From: Phytohabitans rumicis
GTDB taxonomy: Bacteria; Actinomycetota; Actinomycetes; Mycobacteriales; Micromonosporaceae
Reading direction: 5' to 3'
Assembly (NCBI RefSeq): GCF_011764445.1
Contig: NZ_BLPG01000001.1
Location: 1,674,001-1,738,000, forward strand
DNA: 64,000 bases
The first letter of the stretch is position 1. Every line of letters starts with the position of its first letter. Positions 53,890 to 64,000 of the stretch are shown here, piece by piece. The notes under the pieces are model-generated. The model searched no databases. It was not told where the DNA came from and saw only the letters and a list, made by a program, of their open reading frames with translations. The position numbers and the translations under genes were made by a program.

Positions 53890-54526
53890 TCAGAGGGTCG
53901 CCAGCTTCTTCGACACCGCGTGGCGGCGGATCATCGCGACGCAGCCGGCCAGCGTCCGCGTCCACCTGGCCGCCGAGCGCCGGCTGACCGAGTCGGTGCT
54001 GCCGGCTTACCGGGCGATGGTCGAGGTGGGGTGCGCGGACGGCAGCCTGCTGCTGCCGGTGGCCCGCCGGTGCGCCCTGGACTACCTCGGCCTGGACCTG
54101 GCCGCGGGCGCGGTGGCGGCGACCCGCGCGGCGGGCGCGGACGCGGTCCGCGCCGACGTGCTGGAGCTGACCGGGCTGGCGTTGCCGGCCGGGCCGCTGC
54201 TGGTGGCGTTCCCGTTCAACGTCTTCGGCAACCTGCCCGAGCCCGAGCGCGCCCTGGGCGCGGTCGCGGCCAGCGGCGCCGACGCGCTGGTGCTGACGTA
54301 CGACACGAGCGCCGGGGCGGCGGCGGTGCGGTCGGAGTACTACCGGGCGTGCGGCCTGGCCGGCGAGTTGGTGGCCGACGGGACGGGGGTGCACTTCACC
54401 GCCGCACCGTTCACCTCGTCGGTGTACCACCGGGCCGTGCTGACCGGCTGGCTGGCGGGGCACGGCTACCGGGTGACGGTCCACGAGTACGGCGCGGTGG
54501 GCCAGGCCTACCATGCCACCCGTTAA
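53879..54526 (+). CDS. SAM-dependent methyltransferase
   Basis: 215 residues from GTG at 53879. YRAMVEVGCADGSLLLPVAR is motif I of class I methyltransferases; LDYLGLDLAAGAVAATRAAG and DAVRADVLELTGLALPAGPL give motifs II and III. Substrate unknown. It starts inside the end of csaA and converges on the ACT gene, sharing a TTAA stop region. Confidence 0.72.
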   Translation: MSTDQRVASFFDTAWRRIIATQPASVRVHLAAERRLTESVLPAYRAMVEVGCADGSLLLPVARRCALDYLGLDLAAGAVAATRAAGADAVRADVLELTGLALPAGPLLVAFPFNVFGNLPEPERALGAVAASGADALVLTYDTSAGAAAVRSEYYRACGLAGELVADGTGVHFTAAPFTSSVYHRAVLTGWLAGHGYRVTVHEYGAVGQAYHATR

Positions 54527-54912
54527 TCGATCACCAGGTCGCCGAGGACCCGGCGCGCGTCGTCCATCTTGTCGAACGCGGCCGCGAACACGGCCTCGCC
54601 CTGGCAGATGGACACGGGCACCAGGCCCTCGATGTTGATGCCGGCGTCGGCCAGCAGGCGGCCGATCCGGCCCAGTTCGCCGGGCCGGTCGGCGCACTTG
54701 ATCTGCAGCGCGGGGTGCTCGGTGTACGGCAGGCTCGCCTCCATCAGCGCGGCCCGGGCGGCGTCCTCGTCGCTGGCGGTGAGGCTCACCAGGCCGTGGT
54801 CGCCGAGGGTGACGGCGCCCAGCTCGACGTTGATGTCGCGCTGTCCGAGACTCTCGCCCACGTAGGCCAGTTCGCCGGGCTCGTTCTTCAGATCGAGAGT
54901 GAACAGGAACAT
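54523..54912 (-). CDS. Tandem ACT-domain protein
   Basis: 129 residues: first ACT domain FTLDLKNEPGELAYVGESLG, second IKCADRPGELGRIGRLLADA then GINIEGLVP. Stand-alone double ACT proteins bind amino acids and may regulate metabolism. Overlaps the convergent methyltransferase by four bases. Confidence 0.85.
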   Translation of the reverse strand: MFLFTLDLKNEPGELAYVGESLGQRDINVELGAVTLGDHGLVSLTASDEDAARAALMEASLPYTEHPALQIKCADRPGELGRIGRLLADAGINIEGLVPVSICQGEAVFAAAFDKMDDARRVLGDLVID

Positions 54913-54934
54913 GATTCTGACGCTACGCCGCTGA

Positions 54935-56919
54935 TCACCACGGCGCGGGCGGCGGCGGTGGGAGCACCGGGGGACGATCGTCGCAGGTGATGGTGTTCGG
55001 CAGCATCCAGGGCGCGAGCCAGCCGTCGTTGCCGCCGCGGTCGGTCAGGACGAACTCCGACCCGGCCGGTGTGAAGTGGAACGACCCGCAGTTGTTCACG
55101 CCGACCGCGCCGACGTTGCGCGCGTCGACGTTCTCGAAGGAGGCCGAGCCTTCGGTGCGGGCGCTGAGCACCGAGGTGCCGGTGCCGTCGACCCGGATGT
55201 CCGTGAACTGCACGCCGGTGATCGAGTACAGGTCCTTCACCGGCCACTCGCTCACCAGCATGATCGCGTTGTAGGTGCTGTCCAGGTAGTGGTCGCCGGT
55301 CACCTGGATGTCCGCGTCGATCGAGGAGTCCAGCGCGTAGAACCAGATGGCGCCGAGGCCGATGTTCCAGTTCAGGTCGTAGGTGCCGGCGCGCACGGTG
55401 GTGTTGTTGGTGATCCGCAGGTGCCCGGTGAACGCCTCGGCGCCGAAGCGGGAGCCGGCGTGGATGCCGCTGCCCTCGCGGATGGGGTCGGCGACGAGGT
55501 TGTTGGAGACGGTGTTGTCGGTGCCGCCGTAGATCGCGATGCCGTTGGCGAGCGTCGGCGTCTGCACCGTGTTGTGGTCGAACGTGTTGCCGCTGTTCGC
55601 GGTGTTCTCCGACCACATGGCCAGGCCGTCGTCGCCGGTGTTGCGCACGAAGTTGCCCGCGACCACGGAGTTGGTGACGCCGGTGTGGAAGTTGAGGGCG
55701 TCGGCGATCTGGTCGACGATGATGTTGTTGGTGACGCGCAGGTTGGTCATCGGCCCGTCGAACCACAGGCCGACCTTGGTGTGCCGGATGTAGAGGCCGT
55801 CGATGATCGAGTCGCTCATCGCCCCGCCGACGCCGTTGACCTGGTCTTTGTCGATGCGCTCGCGCACGTCGCCCTCGATCGTGAAGCCGGACAGGCGCAC
55901 GTTTTTGCTGCCGCCGGCCGCGGCGTCCTTGCCGTAGAAGCCGACGCCGGTGTGCACCGACCCGTCGGGCGCCGGCTCCGCCAGCGCGACCTGCCGGCCC
56001 TTGATGATCGTGTGCCAGTTGCCGGCGCCCTCGATCGTCACGTTGTCGACGATGATGTGGCGGTTGACCTGGTAGGTGCCCGGCGGCACGTACACGGTGA
56101 GCTTGGCCCGCTTGGCGAACGCGATCGCCCGGTCGAACGCGCCGGCCGAGTCGCGGCGGCCGGACGGGTCGGCGCCGAAGGCCAGCACGTTCGCGGCGGC
56201 GAGCCGGATCCGCGGCGGCGCGACGACCTCCGCGTCGAGCAGGTCGATGACCGTCCACGCGGCGGGGCTGCCGGCCGGCATGGTAAGCCGTACCTGGTCG
56301 CCGGCGCGGTAGGTCTTGCCGAGCAGCAGGCGCTGCTCGTCGTAGAAGTGCATCGGGCGGAACGGCTTGCTGATCGTGGGCGGCGGTGTGGTGGCCGCGG
56401 GCACGCACGAGCACTCGGTGATCCACCAGTCGGGGTGCAGCAGCCCGGCGTCCGGGTCGTTGGTGAACGGGTACTGGTTGTACAGCCACGCGTATTGCGA
56501 GGTGAGCGTCATGGTCTTGGGGTTCTTGCCGTTGACCGTGACCCGCAGCGGCGCGGTGATCCCGCCGCCGGTGGGCGCGTCCGGGATGCTGTAGCGCACG
56601 GTGATCGCGTTGGCGGGGCGGGTCAGGGTGAAGGTGACGTGTTCGCCGGGGGCGTCGAGGCGTACCGCCCGGCGGCCGGACGCCTCGGCGGGCAGCGTGT
56701 ACGCGCGCCGGTCCGGGCCGATGATCTCGCCGGTGGTGGCCGCGTTCTCCGCCTCCTGCTCGACGAACGGCACGGCGGCGCCGCGTCCGGCGGTCAGCTG
56801 CGGCGGCAGCGCGGCGACGGTTTCGACGCCGGGGGTGCGGGGCTGGGCCTGCGCGGGGCGGCCACGGTGACGACGATCGCGACTGCCACCAGCCCGACCG
56901 CGATGCGCTCCAGAGACAT
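54935..56919 (-). CDS. Secreted GH87-like beta-helix enzyme (frame break in signal peptide)
   Basis: About 661 residues with one base added at 56855-56858. The start MSLERIAVGLVAVAIVVTVA is a signal peptide that, once repaired, continues AAPAQAQPRTPG with an AQA cleavage site. A carbohydrate-binding-like module (VPFVEQEAENAATTG) leads to a right-handed parallel beta helix opening VLAFGADPSGRRDSAGAFDR. NTGDDGLAMWSE carries the Asp pair expected in GH87 alpha-1,3-glucanases (mycodextranase). The C-terminal Pro run may be a linker or end. It probably attacks fungal or bacterial alpha-glucan. Uncharacterised pectate-lyase-like folds are the alternative. Confidence 0.75.
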
Positions 56920-56964
56920 GGACAGACGCTACTACGAAATAACACGACGCAGATAGTGCAAGAA

Positions 56965-57918
56965 CTAGACACCCGATGCGCGACGCCACTCGCGTGGGGT
57001 GACGCCGTACTTGGCCCGGAACCGGCGGGCGAAGTGGGTCGGGTCGGCGAACCCCCACCGCTGGGCGATCATCGCGATGGTCCGGCCCTGGCCATCCGGC
57101 CGGATGAGCTCCTCGCGGGCGCCCTGGAGCCGTTCCCCGATGATCCACTGTTCGAGGCTGAAGTCGGCCTGGGCACAGACCTTGTACAGGTAGCGCAGCG
57201 AGACGTTGTGCGCGGCCGCGATCGTGGCCGGGCGCAGGTCGGGGTCGGCCAGGTGCTGGCGCACGTACGCGCGTACCCGGGTCAGCAGCGCCTCGTGCAG
57301 CACGGCCCGTGCGCGCCGGCCCGAGTGCGCGGCCGAGGTCAGCAGCGCCCGGGCCAGCTCCACGGTGGCGGCGCCCAGCGAGGCCGCGCCCGCATCGGCG
57401 CTGAGCCGGTCCGGGTCCCGGGTCAGGTGCGTGACGTGCTCGGTGAACAGCTCGTACAGCGGGCTGGCGCGCAGGTTGCCGGCGGCCCGGCGGATCAGGT
57501 CGACCGGCAGGCCGAGCTGCTCGAACGGGATCTGCACGCACCCGGCCGCACCGGTGCCGGACCAGGAGAAGTCGTACGGCGCGGACAGGTCGACCGCCAT
57601 CAGCTGCCCGGGGACGACCACCTGACGTACGGCCAGCTGCTCGTGCTGGCCCTCGGCCTGCTGCTGCACGGACAGCGCGACCACCGGGGCGACGTCCTGC
57701 CGGGCCTGCTTGGCGGTGCGCAGCAGCCGGATCCCCGAGGACCGGTTGGTGAAGATGGTGGCGCTGCCCAGGTCCCACACGCCCATCCGGGCGTGCACGT
57801 CCCCGTCCAGGTCCTCGTGGATCACGTAGCAGGGCGCCGAGGCCGCCATCATGGCCGCGAAGATCGCCTCGAACCGGTCGCGGGCCGGAATTTCCACTGT
57901 GTCCAGTACGAACCCCAT
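56965..57918 (-). CDS. AraC-family regulator
   Basis: 317 residues; CGGAGG before ATG at 57918. The N-terminal ligand-binding domain is of the AraC_binding_2 type (RFEAIFAAMMAASAPCYVIH). The C-terminal double HTH reads LRPATIAAAHNVSLRYLYKV and MIAQRWGFADPTHFARRF, ending YGVTPREWR. It is just upstream of the GH87-like gene and may control it. Confidence 0.9.
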   Translation of the reverse strand: MGFVLDTVEIPARDRFEAIFAAMMAASAPCYVIHEDLDGDVHARMGVWDLGSATIFTNRSSGIRLLRTAKQARQDVAPVVALSVQQQAEGQHEQLAVRQVVVPGQLMAVDLSAPYDFSWSGTGAAGCVQIPFEQLGLPVDLIRRAAGNLRASPLYELFTEHVTHLTRDPDRLSADAGAASLGAATVELARALLTSAAHSGRRARAVLHEALLTRVRAYVRQHLADPDLRPATIAAAHNVSLRYLYKVCAQADFSLEQWIIGERLQGAREELIRPDGQGRTIAMIAQRWGFADPTHFARRFRAKYGVTPREWRRASGV

Positions 57919-58054
57919 CGGGCACCTCCGTGGTCGCGCTCCCATGGTGCACCGTCAGCCGACAACAATGCACGCACAGCCCGTTCCGCAAATCTGTCTC
58001 GCTTCTAACGTTGAGCTAGACAAATGACGTCACGGTTACGTGGGGGTTTTTCAC
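57919..58054. promoter_or_regulatory. Divergent promoter region araC/luxR
   Basis: 136 bases between two divergently transcribed regulators. The A+T-rich spot around 57990-58025 (TCTAACGTTGAGCTAGACAA) is the likeliest promoter core. No clear operator seen. Confidence 0.35.
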
Positions 58055-60799
58055 GTGTCGGTCGTTTTTATCCATGGGCGACATCCGGAACGCGAGCGGC
58101 TCAACCACCTCGTCGGGGCGCTCCGCGAGGGCCTCAGCGGCGTACTCGTCCTGCAGGGCGACGCCGGCATCGGCAAGACCGCGCTGCTGGACCACGCCGC
58201 CGCGCAGGCCGCCGGACTGCGCGTCATCCGGGTCGGTGGGGTCGAGGCGGAGGCCGGCTTCCCGTTCGCCGCGCTGCACCGGCTGCTGATCCCCTTCCTG
58301 AGCGCCCCACGAAGCCTACCGCCGGCGCAGCACCGGGCGCTGCGGGTGGCGTGCGGGCTGGCCGACGGGCCGCCCGCCGACCGGTTCCTGGTCGGCCTTG
58401 CCACGCTGACGCTGCTGGCCGAGGTCGCCGCGGCCGGCCCGGTGCTGTGCACAGTGGACGACGCGCAGTGGCTGGACGAGGAGTCGCTGGGCGTGCTGGC
58501 GTTCGTCGGCCGCCGGCTGCACGCCGAGGGCCTCGGCCTGCTGTTCGCCGCGCGCGGCGGCGCCGACGGGCTGGCCGGCCTGCCGCGGGCCGAGATCACC
58601 GGGCTGGCCGAGCCGGACGCGGTCGCCCTGCTGCGCGCGGTGGTGACCGCGCCGCTGGACAGCCGGGTCGGCGCGCGGATCGTGGCCGCGACCGGCGGCA
58701 ACCCGCTCGCGCTGACCGACCTGGGCCAGGAGCTGTCCGCGGACCAGCTGACCGGCACGCAGGCCCTGCCCGACCCGCTGCCGCTGGGCGGCCAGCTCGA
58801 AGAGCACTACCTGCGCCGGGTACGCGCGCTGCCCGCGGCCACCCAGACCTGGCTGCTGCTGGCCGCGGCCGAACCCGGCGGCGACATCGGCTACATCGGT
58901 GCCGCCGCCGCGCGGCTGGGCATCGGGCTGGACGCCACCGGACCCGCCGAGGCCGCCCGCCTGCTGGCGCTGCGGGCCACCGCCGAGTTCCGCCACCCGC
59001 TGGTCCGCTCCGCCGTCTACGGCGGCGCCACCAGCGTGCAACGCCAGCGCGTACACACCGCATTGGCCGCGGCGACCACCCGCCCGGCCGACGCGGACCG
59101 GCGGGCCTGGCACCTGGCCGCCGCCTGCGTCGGCCCCGACGACGCCGTCGCCGCCGAACTGGAACGCGCCGCCGACCGGGCCGGCGGGCGCGGCGGCTAC
59201 GCGGCCCGGGCCACGTTCCTGACCCGCGCCGCCGAGCTGACCCCCGAGGGCTCCCCGCGCGCCGACCGGATGCTCGCCGCCGCCGAGGCCGCCCTGACCG
59301 CCGGCGCACCGCTACAGGCCCACAAGCTCATCGACGGCGTCGCCACCGACGAGATCGACGACGTCAGCCGCGGCCGGGCCCTGGTCGTCCGCGCCAGCAC
59401 CCTGGTCGCGATGGGCGGCGAGGGCGGGTACGCGCAGGGCACCGCGCTGTGCCTCGACGCCGCCGCGGCCTTCGGCGAACGCGCACCTCGGCTGGCCCGC
59501 GAGGCCATCCTGGAGGCCATCGAGCACACCATCCGCGGCGGGCACCTCATCCGCGACACCTCCACCGCGCACATCGCCCGCGCGATCGACGAGGTCACCG
59601 GCTCCACCCTGAACGACCTGCTGCTGCGCGCGTTCGCCGTGCTCATCGACGACGGCTGCGAGCGGGCGCTGCCGCACATCCGGGTGGCCGCCGAGTCGCT
59701 GCTGGCCCCGGCGACCCCCGAAGAGCAGGTGCTGCGCCGGCACCTGACCGGCACCACGCTGAGCATCCTGCTGTGGGACGAGCAGCTGCACCGGGCGGTC
59801 TGGCGCCGCGCGGCCGACGCCGCCCGGGACGGCGGCGCCCTGTGGCGGCTGGTCACCGCCCTGTACTGCTTGGCGACGGTCGAGACGTACCTCGGCGACC
59901 TGGCCGCGGCCGACGACCTGGTGGTCCAGTGCAACCAGGTCCGCGCGGCGATCGGCGCCACCGACGAGCTGTGGGCCATCCACCGCCAGCCGGAGTTGCT
60001 CGGCTGGCGCGCCGCGGACGACGCCGAGGCCCTGCTGCACGAATCGCTGGAGGCGGCGGCCTGGCTCGGCGGCGGATCCGTCCAGGCCCTGATCCGCATC
60101 GGCCTGGCGGTCCTGTACCTCGGCCGCGGCGACTACGCCCGGGCCCGCACGGTCGCCCACCAGGTGGTCGAGTCCGACGTGATCGGGGTGCACTCGCGCG
60201 TCCTGCCCGACCTGGTCGAGGCGGCCGTGCGCTGCGGCGACCGGATCCAGGCCAGCGCCGCGCTCGCCACGCTCACACCCCGGGCCACGGCCGCCGGCAC
60301 CGGCTGGGCGCTGGGCGTCCTGGCCCGCACGCAGGCCCTGCTCGCCCCCGCCGGCGGCGCCGAACCGCTCTACCAGCGGGCGGTCACGCTGCTGTCCGGC
60401 ACCGGCGCCCGCGCCGACCTGGCCCGCGCCCACCTGCTGTACGGCGAGTGGCTGCGCCGCCAGAAACGCCGCCGCGACGCCCGCGACCAGTTGCGGACCG
60501 CGCTGGCGATGTTCGAGCGGATGGGTGCGGCCGGGTTCGCCGCCCGCGCCGCGCAGGAGCTGGCCGCCACCGGCGAAAGCGCCCGCCGCCGATCCATCGA
60601 GACCGCCACCGACCTGACCCCGCAGGAGCTCACGATCGCCCACCTGGCCGCCGCCGGCGCCACCAACGCCGAGATCGCCGCCCAACTGTTCATCAGCGCC
60701 ACCACCGTCGACTACCACCTGCGCAAGGTCTTCCGGAAGCTCGGCGTGACCTCGCGCCGCCAGTTGCGACTACGCGCTTCGCGGGATTCGAGCCCCTGA
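58055..60799 (+). CDS. LAL-type LuxR-family regulator
   Basis: 914 residues from GTG at 58055; a GTG at 58040 is also possible. N-terminal AAA domain: Walker [19 protein letters not shown], Walker [17 protein letters not shown] long helical TPR/MalT-like middle follows. C-terminal Lux[24 protein letters not shown] and [20 protein letters not shown]. Large ATP-binding activators of this type often switch on secondary metabolism or sugar use. It is followed within 25 bases by hydrolase genes that it may control. Confidence 0.92.
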   Translation: MSVVFIHGRHPERERLNHLVGALREGLSGVLVLQGDAGIGKTALLDHAAAQAAGLRVIRVGGVEAEAGFPFAALHRLLIPFLSAPRSLPPAQHRALRVACGLADGPPADRFLVGLATLTLLAEVAAAGPVLCTVDDAQWLDEESLGVLAFVGRRLHAEGLGLLFAARGGADGLAGLPRAEITGLAEPDAVALLRAVVTAPLDSRVGARIVAATGGNPLALTDLGQELSADQLTGTQALPDPLPLGGQLEEHYLRRVRALPAATQTWLLLAAAEPGGDIGYIGAAAARLGIGLDATGPAEAARLLALRATAEFRHPLVRSAVYGGATSVQRQRVHTALAAATTRPADADRRAWHLAAACVGPDDAVAAELERAADRAGGRGGYAARATFLTRAAELTPEGSPRADRMLAAAEAALTAGAPLQAHKLIDGVATDEIDDVSRGRALVVRASTLVAMGGEGGYAQGTALCLDAAAAFGERAPRLAREAILEAIEHTIRGGHLIRDTSTAHIARAIDEVTGSTLNDLLLRAFAVLIDDGCERALPHIRVAAESLLAPATPEEQVLRRHLTGTTLSILLWDEQLHRAVWRRAADAARDGGALWRLVTALYCLATVETYLGDLAAADDLVVQCNQVRAAIGATDELWAIHRQPELLGWRAADDAEALLHESLEAAAWLGGGSVQALIRIGLAVLYLGRGDYARARTVAHQVVESDVIGVHSRVLPDLVEAAVRCGDRIQASAALATLTPRATAAGTGWALGVLARTQALLAPAGGAEPLYQRAVTLLSGTGARADLARAHLLYGEWLRRQKRRRDARDQLRTALAMFERMGAAGFAARAAQELAATGESARRRSIETATDLTPQELTIAHLAAAGATNAEIAAQLFISATTVDYHLRKVFRKLGVTSRRQLRLRASRDSSP

Positions 60800-60821
60800 C
60801 GCCGCGCCGAAGGATCTACCC

Positions 60822-61652
60822 ATGACCTACGTAACCGCCGCCGACGGCGCGCAGATCTACTACAAGGACTGGGGCGAGGGCCGCCCGGTCGTCCTCTGCC
60901 ACGGCTGGCCGCTGAGCTCCGACAGCTGGGAGGCGCAGCAGCTGTTCCTGGCCCAGAACGGCTACCGCGCGATCGCCCACGACCGGCGCGGGCACGGCCG
61001 TTCCACGCAGACCTGGCACGGCAACGAGATGGACACGTACGCCGACGACCTGGCCACCCTGATCGACGCGCTCGACCTGCGCGACGTCACCCTGGTCGGC
61101 TTCTCCACCGGCGGCGGCGAGGTGGCCCGCTACATCGGCCGGCACGGCACCGCCCGCCTCGCCCAGGCCGTGCTCGTCTCCGCCGTACCACCGCTCATGC
61201 TGCAGACCGACGACAACCCCGGCGGCGTACCGATCGACGTGTTCGACGGCATCCGCGCCGGCTCCCTCGCGGACCGCTCCCAGCTGTACCGCGACCTGGC
61301 CGACGGACCCTTCTTCGGCAACAACCGCCCCGGCGCCGACGTGTCCCAGGGCATCCGCGACGCGTTCTGGCGGCAGGGCCTGCAGTCCGGGCACCGCAAC
61401 GCGTACGAGTGCGTCGCCGCCTTCTCGGCCACCGACTTCCGCTCCGACCTGGACGCGTTCGACGTACCCACGCTGGTCATCCACGGCGACGACGACCAGG
61501 TCGTGCCGTTCGAGGTCGGCGGAAAAGCGTCCGCCGCCCGCATCAAGGGTGCGACCCTCACCGTGTACGCGGGCGCGCCGCACGGCATCACCGACACGCA
61601 CAAGCAGCAGTTGTCCGACGACCTACTCGCGTTCGTAAGGAGCGTGCCATGA
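60822..61652 (+). CDS. Alpha/beta hydrolase, non-haem chloroperoxidase type
   Basis: 276 residues. The nucleophile elbow is [16 protein letters not shown], acid in [13 protein letters not shown] and His in [24 protein letters not shown] forms the oxyanion loop. The S-T-G-G-G elbow and the overall pattern match the cofactor-free haloperoxidase/esterase group. Its stop overlaps the next gene. Confidence 0.88.
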   Translation: MTYVTAADGAQIYYKDWGEGRPVVLCHGWPLSSDSWEAQQLFLAQNGYRAIAHDRRGHGRSTQTWHGNEMDTYADDLATLIDALDLRDVTLVGFSTGGGEVARYIGRHGTARLAQAVLVSAVPPLMLQTDDNPGGVPIDVFDGIRAGSLADRSQLYRDLADGPFFGNNRPGADVSQGIRDAFWRQGLQSGHRNAYECVAAFSATDFRSDLDAFDVPTLVIHGDDDQVVPFEVGGKASAARIKGATLTVYAGAPHGITDTHKQQLSDDLLAFVRSVP

Positions 61653-62455
61653 CCGCACCCGACACCATCGTGCTCGTCCACGGCTTCTGGGTCACCCCAC
61701 GCAGCTGGGAGCACTGGATCAGCCACTACGAGCGGCGCGGCTTCCGCGTCATCGCCCCGGCGTACCCCGGCTTCGACGTCGAGGTGGAGGCGCTCAACGC
61801 CGACCCCACGCCGATCGTCAACGTGACCGTCCCGCAGATCATCGAACGCTACACCGCGGCGATCAAGGAGCTGCCGTCCAAGCCGATCATCATCGGCCAC
61901 TCGGCCGGCGGCGCGTTCACCCAGATCCTGCTCGACCACGGCCTCGGCGCCGCCGGCGTGGCGCTCAACTCGGCACCCACCGAGGGCGTGCGCGTCGTGC
62001 CGCTGTCCCAGATCAAGTCCACGTTCCCGGTGCTCAAGAGCCCGGCCAACCGGCACAAGGCGGTCGGCCTGACCGCCGAGCAGTGGCAGTACGCGTTCAC
62101 CAACACCTTCACCGAGGAGGAGGGCCGCGCCCTCTACGAGCGCTACCACATCCCGGCCTCCGGCGCGATCCTGTGGGGCGGCGTGCTGGCCAACTTCCAG
62201 CCCGGTCACCAGGACACCTGGGTCGACTACCACAACGACAACCGGGCACCGCTGCTGTTCGTCTCCGGCTCCGAGGACCACATCATGCCGCCGGCCATCC
62301 AGCAGTCAAACGCCAAGCACTACAAGTCCAACACCATCACCGAGATCAAGGAGTACGAGGGGTACGCGCACCTGCTGCCAGCCCAGAAGGGCTGGGAGGA
62401 GATCGCCGACCACGTGCTCGACTGGGCCCTCACGCACGCCAGTGCGCGCGCGTAG
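61649..62455 (+). CDS. Alpha/beta hydrolase
   Basis: 268 residues. [16 protein letters not shown], nucleophile [16 protein letters not shown], acid in [11 protein letters not shown] and His in [11 protein letters not shown]. Substrate unknown. Coupled to the preceding hydrolase by ATGA. Confidence 0.88.
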   Translation: MTAPDTIVLVHGFWVTPRSWEHWISHYERRGFRVIAPAYPGFDVEVEALNADPTPIVNVTVPQIIERYTAAIKELPSKPIIIGHSAGGAFTQILLDHGLGAAGVALNSAPTEGVRVVPLSQIKSTFPVLKSPANRHKAVGLTAEQWQYAFTNTFTEEEGRALYERYHIPASGAILWGGVLANFQPGHQDTWVDYHNDNRAPLLFVSGSEDHIMPPAIQQSNAKHYKSNTITEIKEYEGYAHLLPAQKGWEEIADHVLDWALTHASARA

Positions 62456-62572
62456 CGGCGCGGCGGCGCTTTCTTTCCGGCGTCGCGAACCCCGACCCCG
62501 TACTGACATCGCCGCCGGGAAGAAGGCGTCGCCTTCGGGCGCCGCTACGCGCGCGCACCAGGAGACTCTGCC

Positions 62573-63355
62573 ATGAGCGCGGTCCGCCTCACCCACATCG
62601 GCGGGCCGACCACGCTCATCGAGGCCGGCGGGTGGCGGATCCTGACGGACCCGACGTTCGACCCGCCCGGCCGCCGGTACGCGTTCGGCTGGGGCGCCTT
62701 CTCGCGCAAGCTCGCCGGGCCGGCACTGGACGCCGGCGCGGTGGGCCCGATCGACGCGGTCCTGCTCACCCACGAGCACCACGGCGACAACCTCGACGAC
62801 GCCGGCCGGGCCCTGCTGCCGTCCGCCGGCACGGTCATCACCACCACCTCGGGGGCGGCGCGGCTCGGCGGCAACGCCGTCGGGCTCGCGCCGTGGTCAT
62901 CCACCACATTGGAACGCCCCGGCATGCCGGCCATCGAGGTGACCGCCACCCCGTGCCGGCACGGACCGCCGCTGAGCCACCCGATCACCGGCGACGTCAT
63001 CGGGTTCGCGCTGACCTGGGACGGCCAGCGGCACGGCGCCCTGTGGGTCTCCGGCGACACCGTCCTGTACGGCGGCGTCCGCCAGGTCGCCCACCGGGTC
63101 AACGTCGGCCTCGCCCTCGTCCACCTCGGCGGCGTCCGCTTCCCGGTGACCGGACCGCTGCGGTACACGATGACCGCCCGCAAGGCCGTCGACCTGTGCC
63201 GCGCCGTCCGCCCGCACACCGCCGTACCCGTCCACTACGAAGGCTGGAAGCACTTCCAGCAGCCGCTTTCGCAGGCCCAGCGCGAGTTCGCGCGGGCACC
63301 GGACGTACCCGTCCGCTGGGTGCCGATCGGCTCCCCTACCGACTTGGAGACTTGA
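62573..63355 (+). CDS. MBL-fold metallo-hydrolase, UlaG-like
   Basis: 260 residues; GGAG before ATG. LLTHEHHGDNLDDAG corresponds to the HxHxDH motif with Asn in place of the last His, and WVSGDTVLYG and VPVHYEGWKHF give the later Asp and His ligands. The layout resembles UlaG/lactonase-like cytosolic members. The His-to-Asn change is seen in some subgroups, so activity is not excluded. Its stop overlaps the next start (TGATG). Confidence 0.82.
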   Translation: MSAVRLTHIGGPTTLIEAGGWRILTDPTFDPPGRRYAFGWGAFSRKLAGPALDAGAVGPIDAVLLTHEHHGDNLDDAGRALLPSAGTVITTTSGAARLGGNAVGLAPWSSTTLERPGMPAIEVTATPCRHGPPLSHPITGDVIGFALTWDGQRHGALWVSGDTVLYGGVRQVAHRVNVGLALVHLGGVRFPVTGPLRYTMTARKAVDLCRAVRPHTAVPVHYEGWKHFQQPLSQAQREFARAPDVPVRWVPIGSPTDLET

Positions 63356-64000
63356 TGCCTCTCCGGCGCCTTTTCCTTGCCGTCGCCCTGCTGCTCACGG
63401 CGACCGGCCTGCTGGCCTCCCCCGCCGCGTCCGCGTCTGGCGGCTCGCATGGCCCCAAGCCCACCATCGTGCTCGTGCACGGCGCCTTCGCCGACGCCTC
63501 CGGCTGGAACGACGTGGCCCGCAAGCTCCTGCACGACGGCTACCCCGTGATCGCGCCGGCCAACCCGCTGCGCGGCGTCCCGTCCGACTCCGCGTACCTG
63601 GCCGACACCCTCAAGAACATCAACGGCCCCATCGTGCTGGTCGCCCACTCGTACGGCGGCATTGTCATCACCAACGCCGCCACCGGCAACCCCAACGTCA
63701 AGGCCCTGGTGTACGTCGCCGCGTTCGCCCCCGATGCGGGCGAAACGCTGGAGGGCCTGCAAACCAAGTACCCCGGCAGCAAGCTGGGCGCGGCGGCACT
63801 GGACATCTACCCGTACACGATGCCCGACGGCACCGGCAGCGCGGACGGCTACATCAAGGCGAGCGTGTTCCGGGACATCTTCGCCGCCGACCTGCCGGCC
63901 AGCGTCACCGCCGTCATGCACGCCACCCAACGCCCCGGCGACCTGCACACCCTGCAGCAGCCCTCCGGCGCACCGGCCTGGAAGACCATCCCGTCCTGGT
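63355..64000 (+). CDS. Secreted alpha/beta hydrolase, partial at window edge
   Basis: 215 residues visible, open at the right edge. Signal peptide MPLRRLFLAVALLLTATGLL ending ASPAASA. The mature part starts TIVLVHGAFADASGWNDVAR, with nucleophile VLVAHSYGGIVITNAA. The rest of the triad lies outside or near the edge. An esterase-like enzyme, exported, coupled to the MBL gene. Confidence 0.85.
   Translation, partial: MPLRRLFLAVALLLTATGLLASPAASASGGSHGPKPTIVLVHGAFADASGWNDVARKLLHDGYPVIAPANPLRGVPSDSAYLADTLKNINGPIVLVAHSYGGIVITNAATGNPNVKALVYVAAFAPDAGETLEGLQTKYPGSKLGAAALDIYPYTMPDGTGSADGYIKASVFRDIFAADLPASVTAVMHATQRPGDLHTLQQPSGAPAWKTIPSW

Noticed and set aside
53549-54526. Apparent fusion of a CsaA tRNA-binding domain to a methyltransferase
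   Set aside because: One extra G in 53861-53865 gives the normal CsaA ending PGGRVY and a stop at 53889, with an overlapping GTG for the methyltransferase. Two genes are far more likely.
54888-57991. Very long minus-strand frames of about 700-1000 codons over the GH87-like and AraC genes
   Set aside because: They are open only because of high G+C content. Signal peptide, family motifs and the ribosome site place the real genes at 54935-56919 and 56965-57918.
58024-60825. A second 930-codon plus-strand frame over the LuxR gene
   Set aside because: It is a very Arg/Pro-rich shadow without motifs; the other frame has Walker A, Walker B and the LuxR HTH.

Overview
The window is G+C-rich actinomycete chromosome, probably from a filamentous soil genus and most likely Micromonosporaceae (inferred from codon use, the cmk-der-tRNA-Pro neighbourhood and the AICE gene types). 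It has four parts.

(1) 1-10560 is a catabolic locus that I read as C-glycoside degradation. A leftward operon encodes the small beta and TIM-barrel alpha subunits of a C-glycoside deglycosidase, a GMC/FAD oxidase of the 3-oxidase type, a ROK regulator and the start of a maleylacetate reductase. The divergent rightward operon encodes an ABC sugar importer (binding protein and two permeases, no ATPase), a single-chain protein in which the beta and alpha deglycosidase subunits are fused, a Gfo/Idh/MocA dehydrogenase and a GntR/FCD regulator. The logic would be uptake, oxidation of the sugar at C3, C-C bond cleavage and ring cleavage of the aglycone.

(2) 10561-14156 holds older integration debris: a large serine recombinase, an unknown protein and a tyrosine recombinase with its core deleted.

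(3) 14157-50178 consists of two different actinomycete integrative and conjugative elements (AICEs) in tandem at one tRNA-Pro(GGG) gene. Three 43-bp att copies delimit them (14157, 29191, 50136). Element 1 is pSAM2-like, with RepSA, Xis and Int, a split FtsK-type transfer protein, a Pra-like activator, an HTH/metallopeptidase pair and a four-gene AT-richer cassette. Element 2 replicates with a SLOG-PrimPol protein, a DUF3631 ATPase and an iteron cluster. It carries one long FtsK-type Tra with a clt-like repeat locus, SSB, MazG, a GntR-PP2C-NUDIX operon and an Mrr-like nuclease beyond its integrase.

(4) 50137-64000 is chromosomal: tRNA-Pro, der, cmk, a membrane protein, csaA, a methyltransferase, an ACT protein, a GH87-like beta-helix enzyme, AraC and LuxR regulators, and hydrolases.

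Caution: nineteen genes or gene junctions need exactly one extra G or C in a short homopolymer to restore the expected frame, including two places in the essential gene der. I treat these as consensus errors rather than mutations, and annotate the genes across the break with the position of the suspect run.
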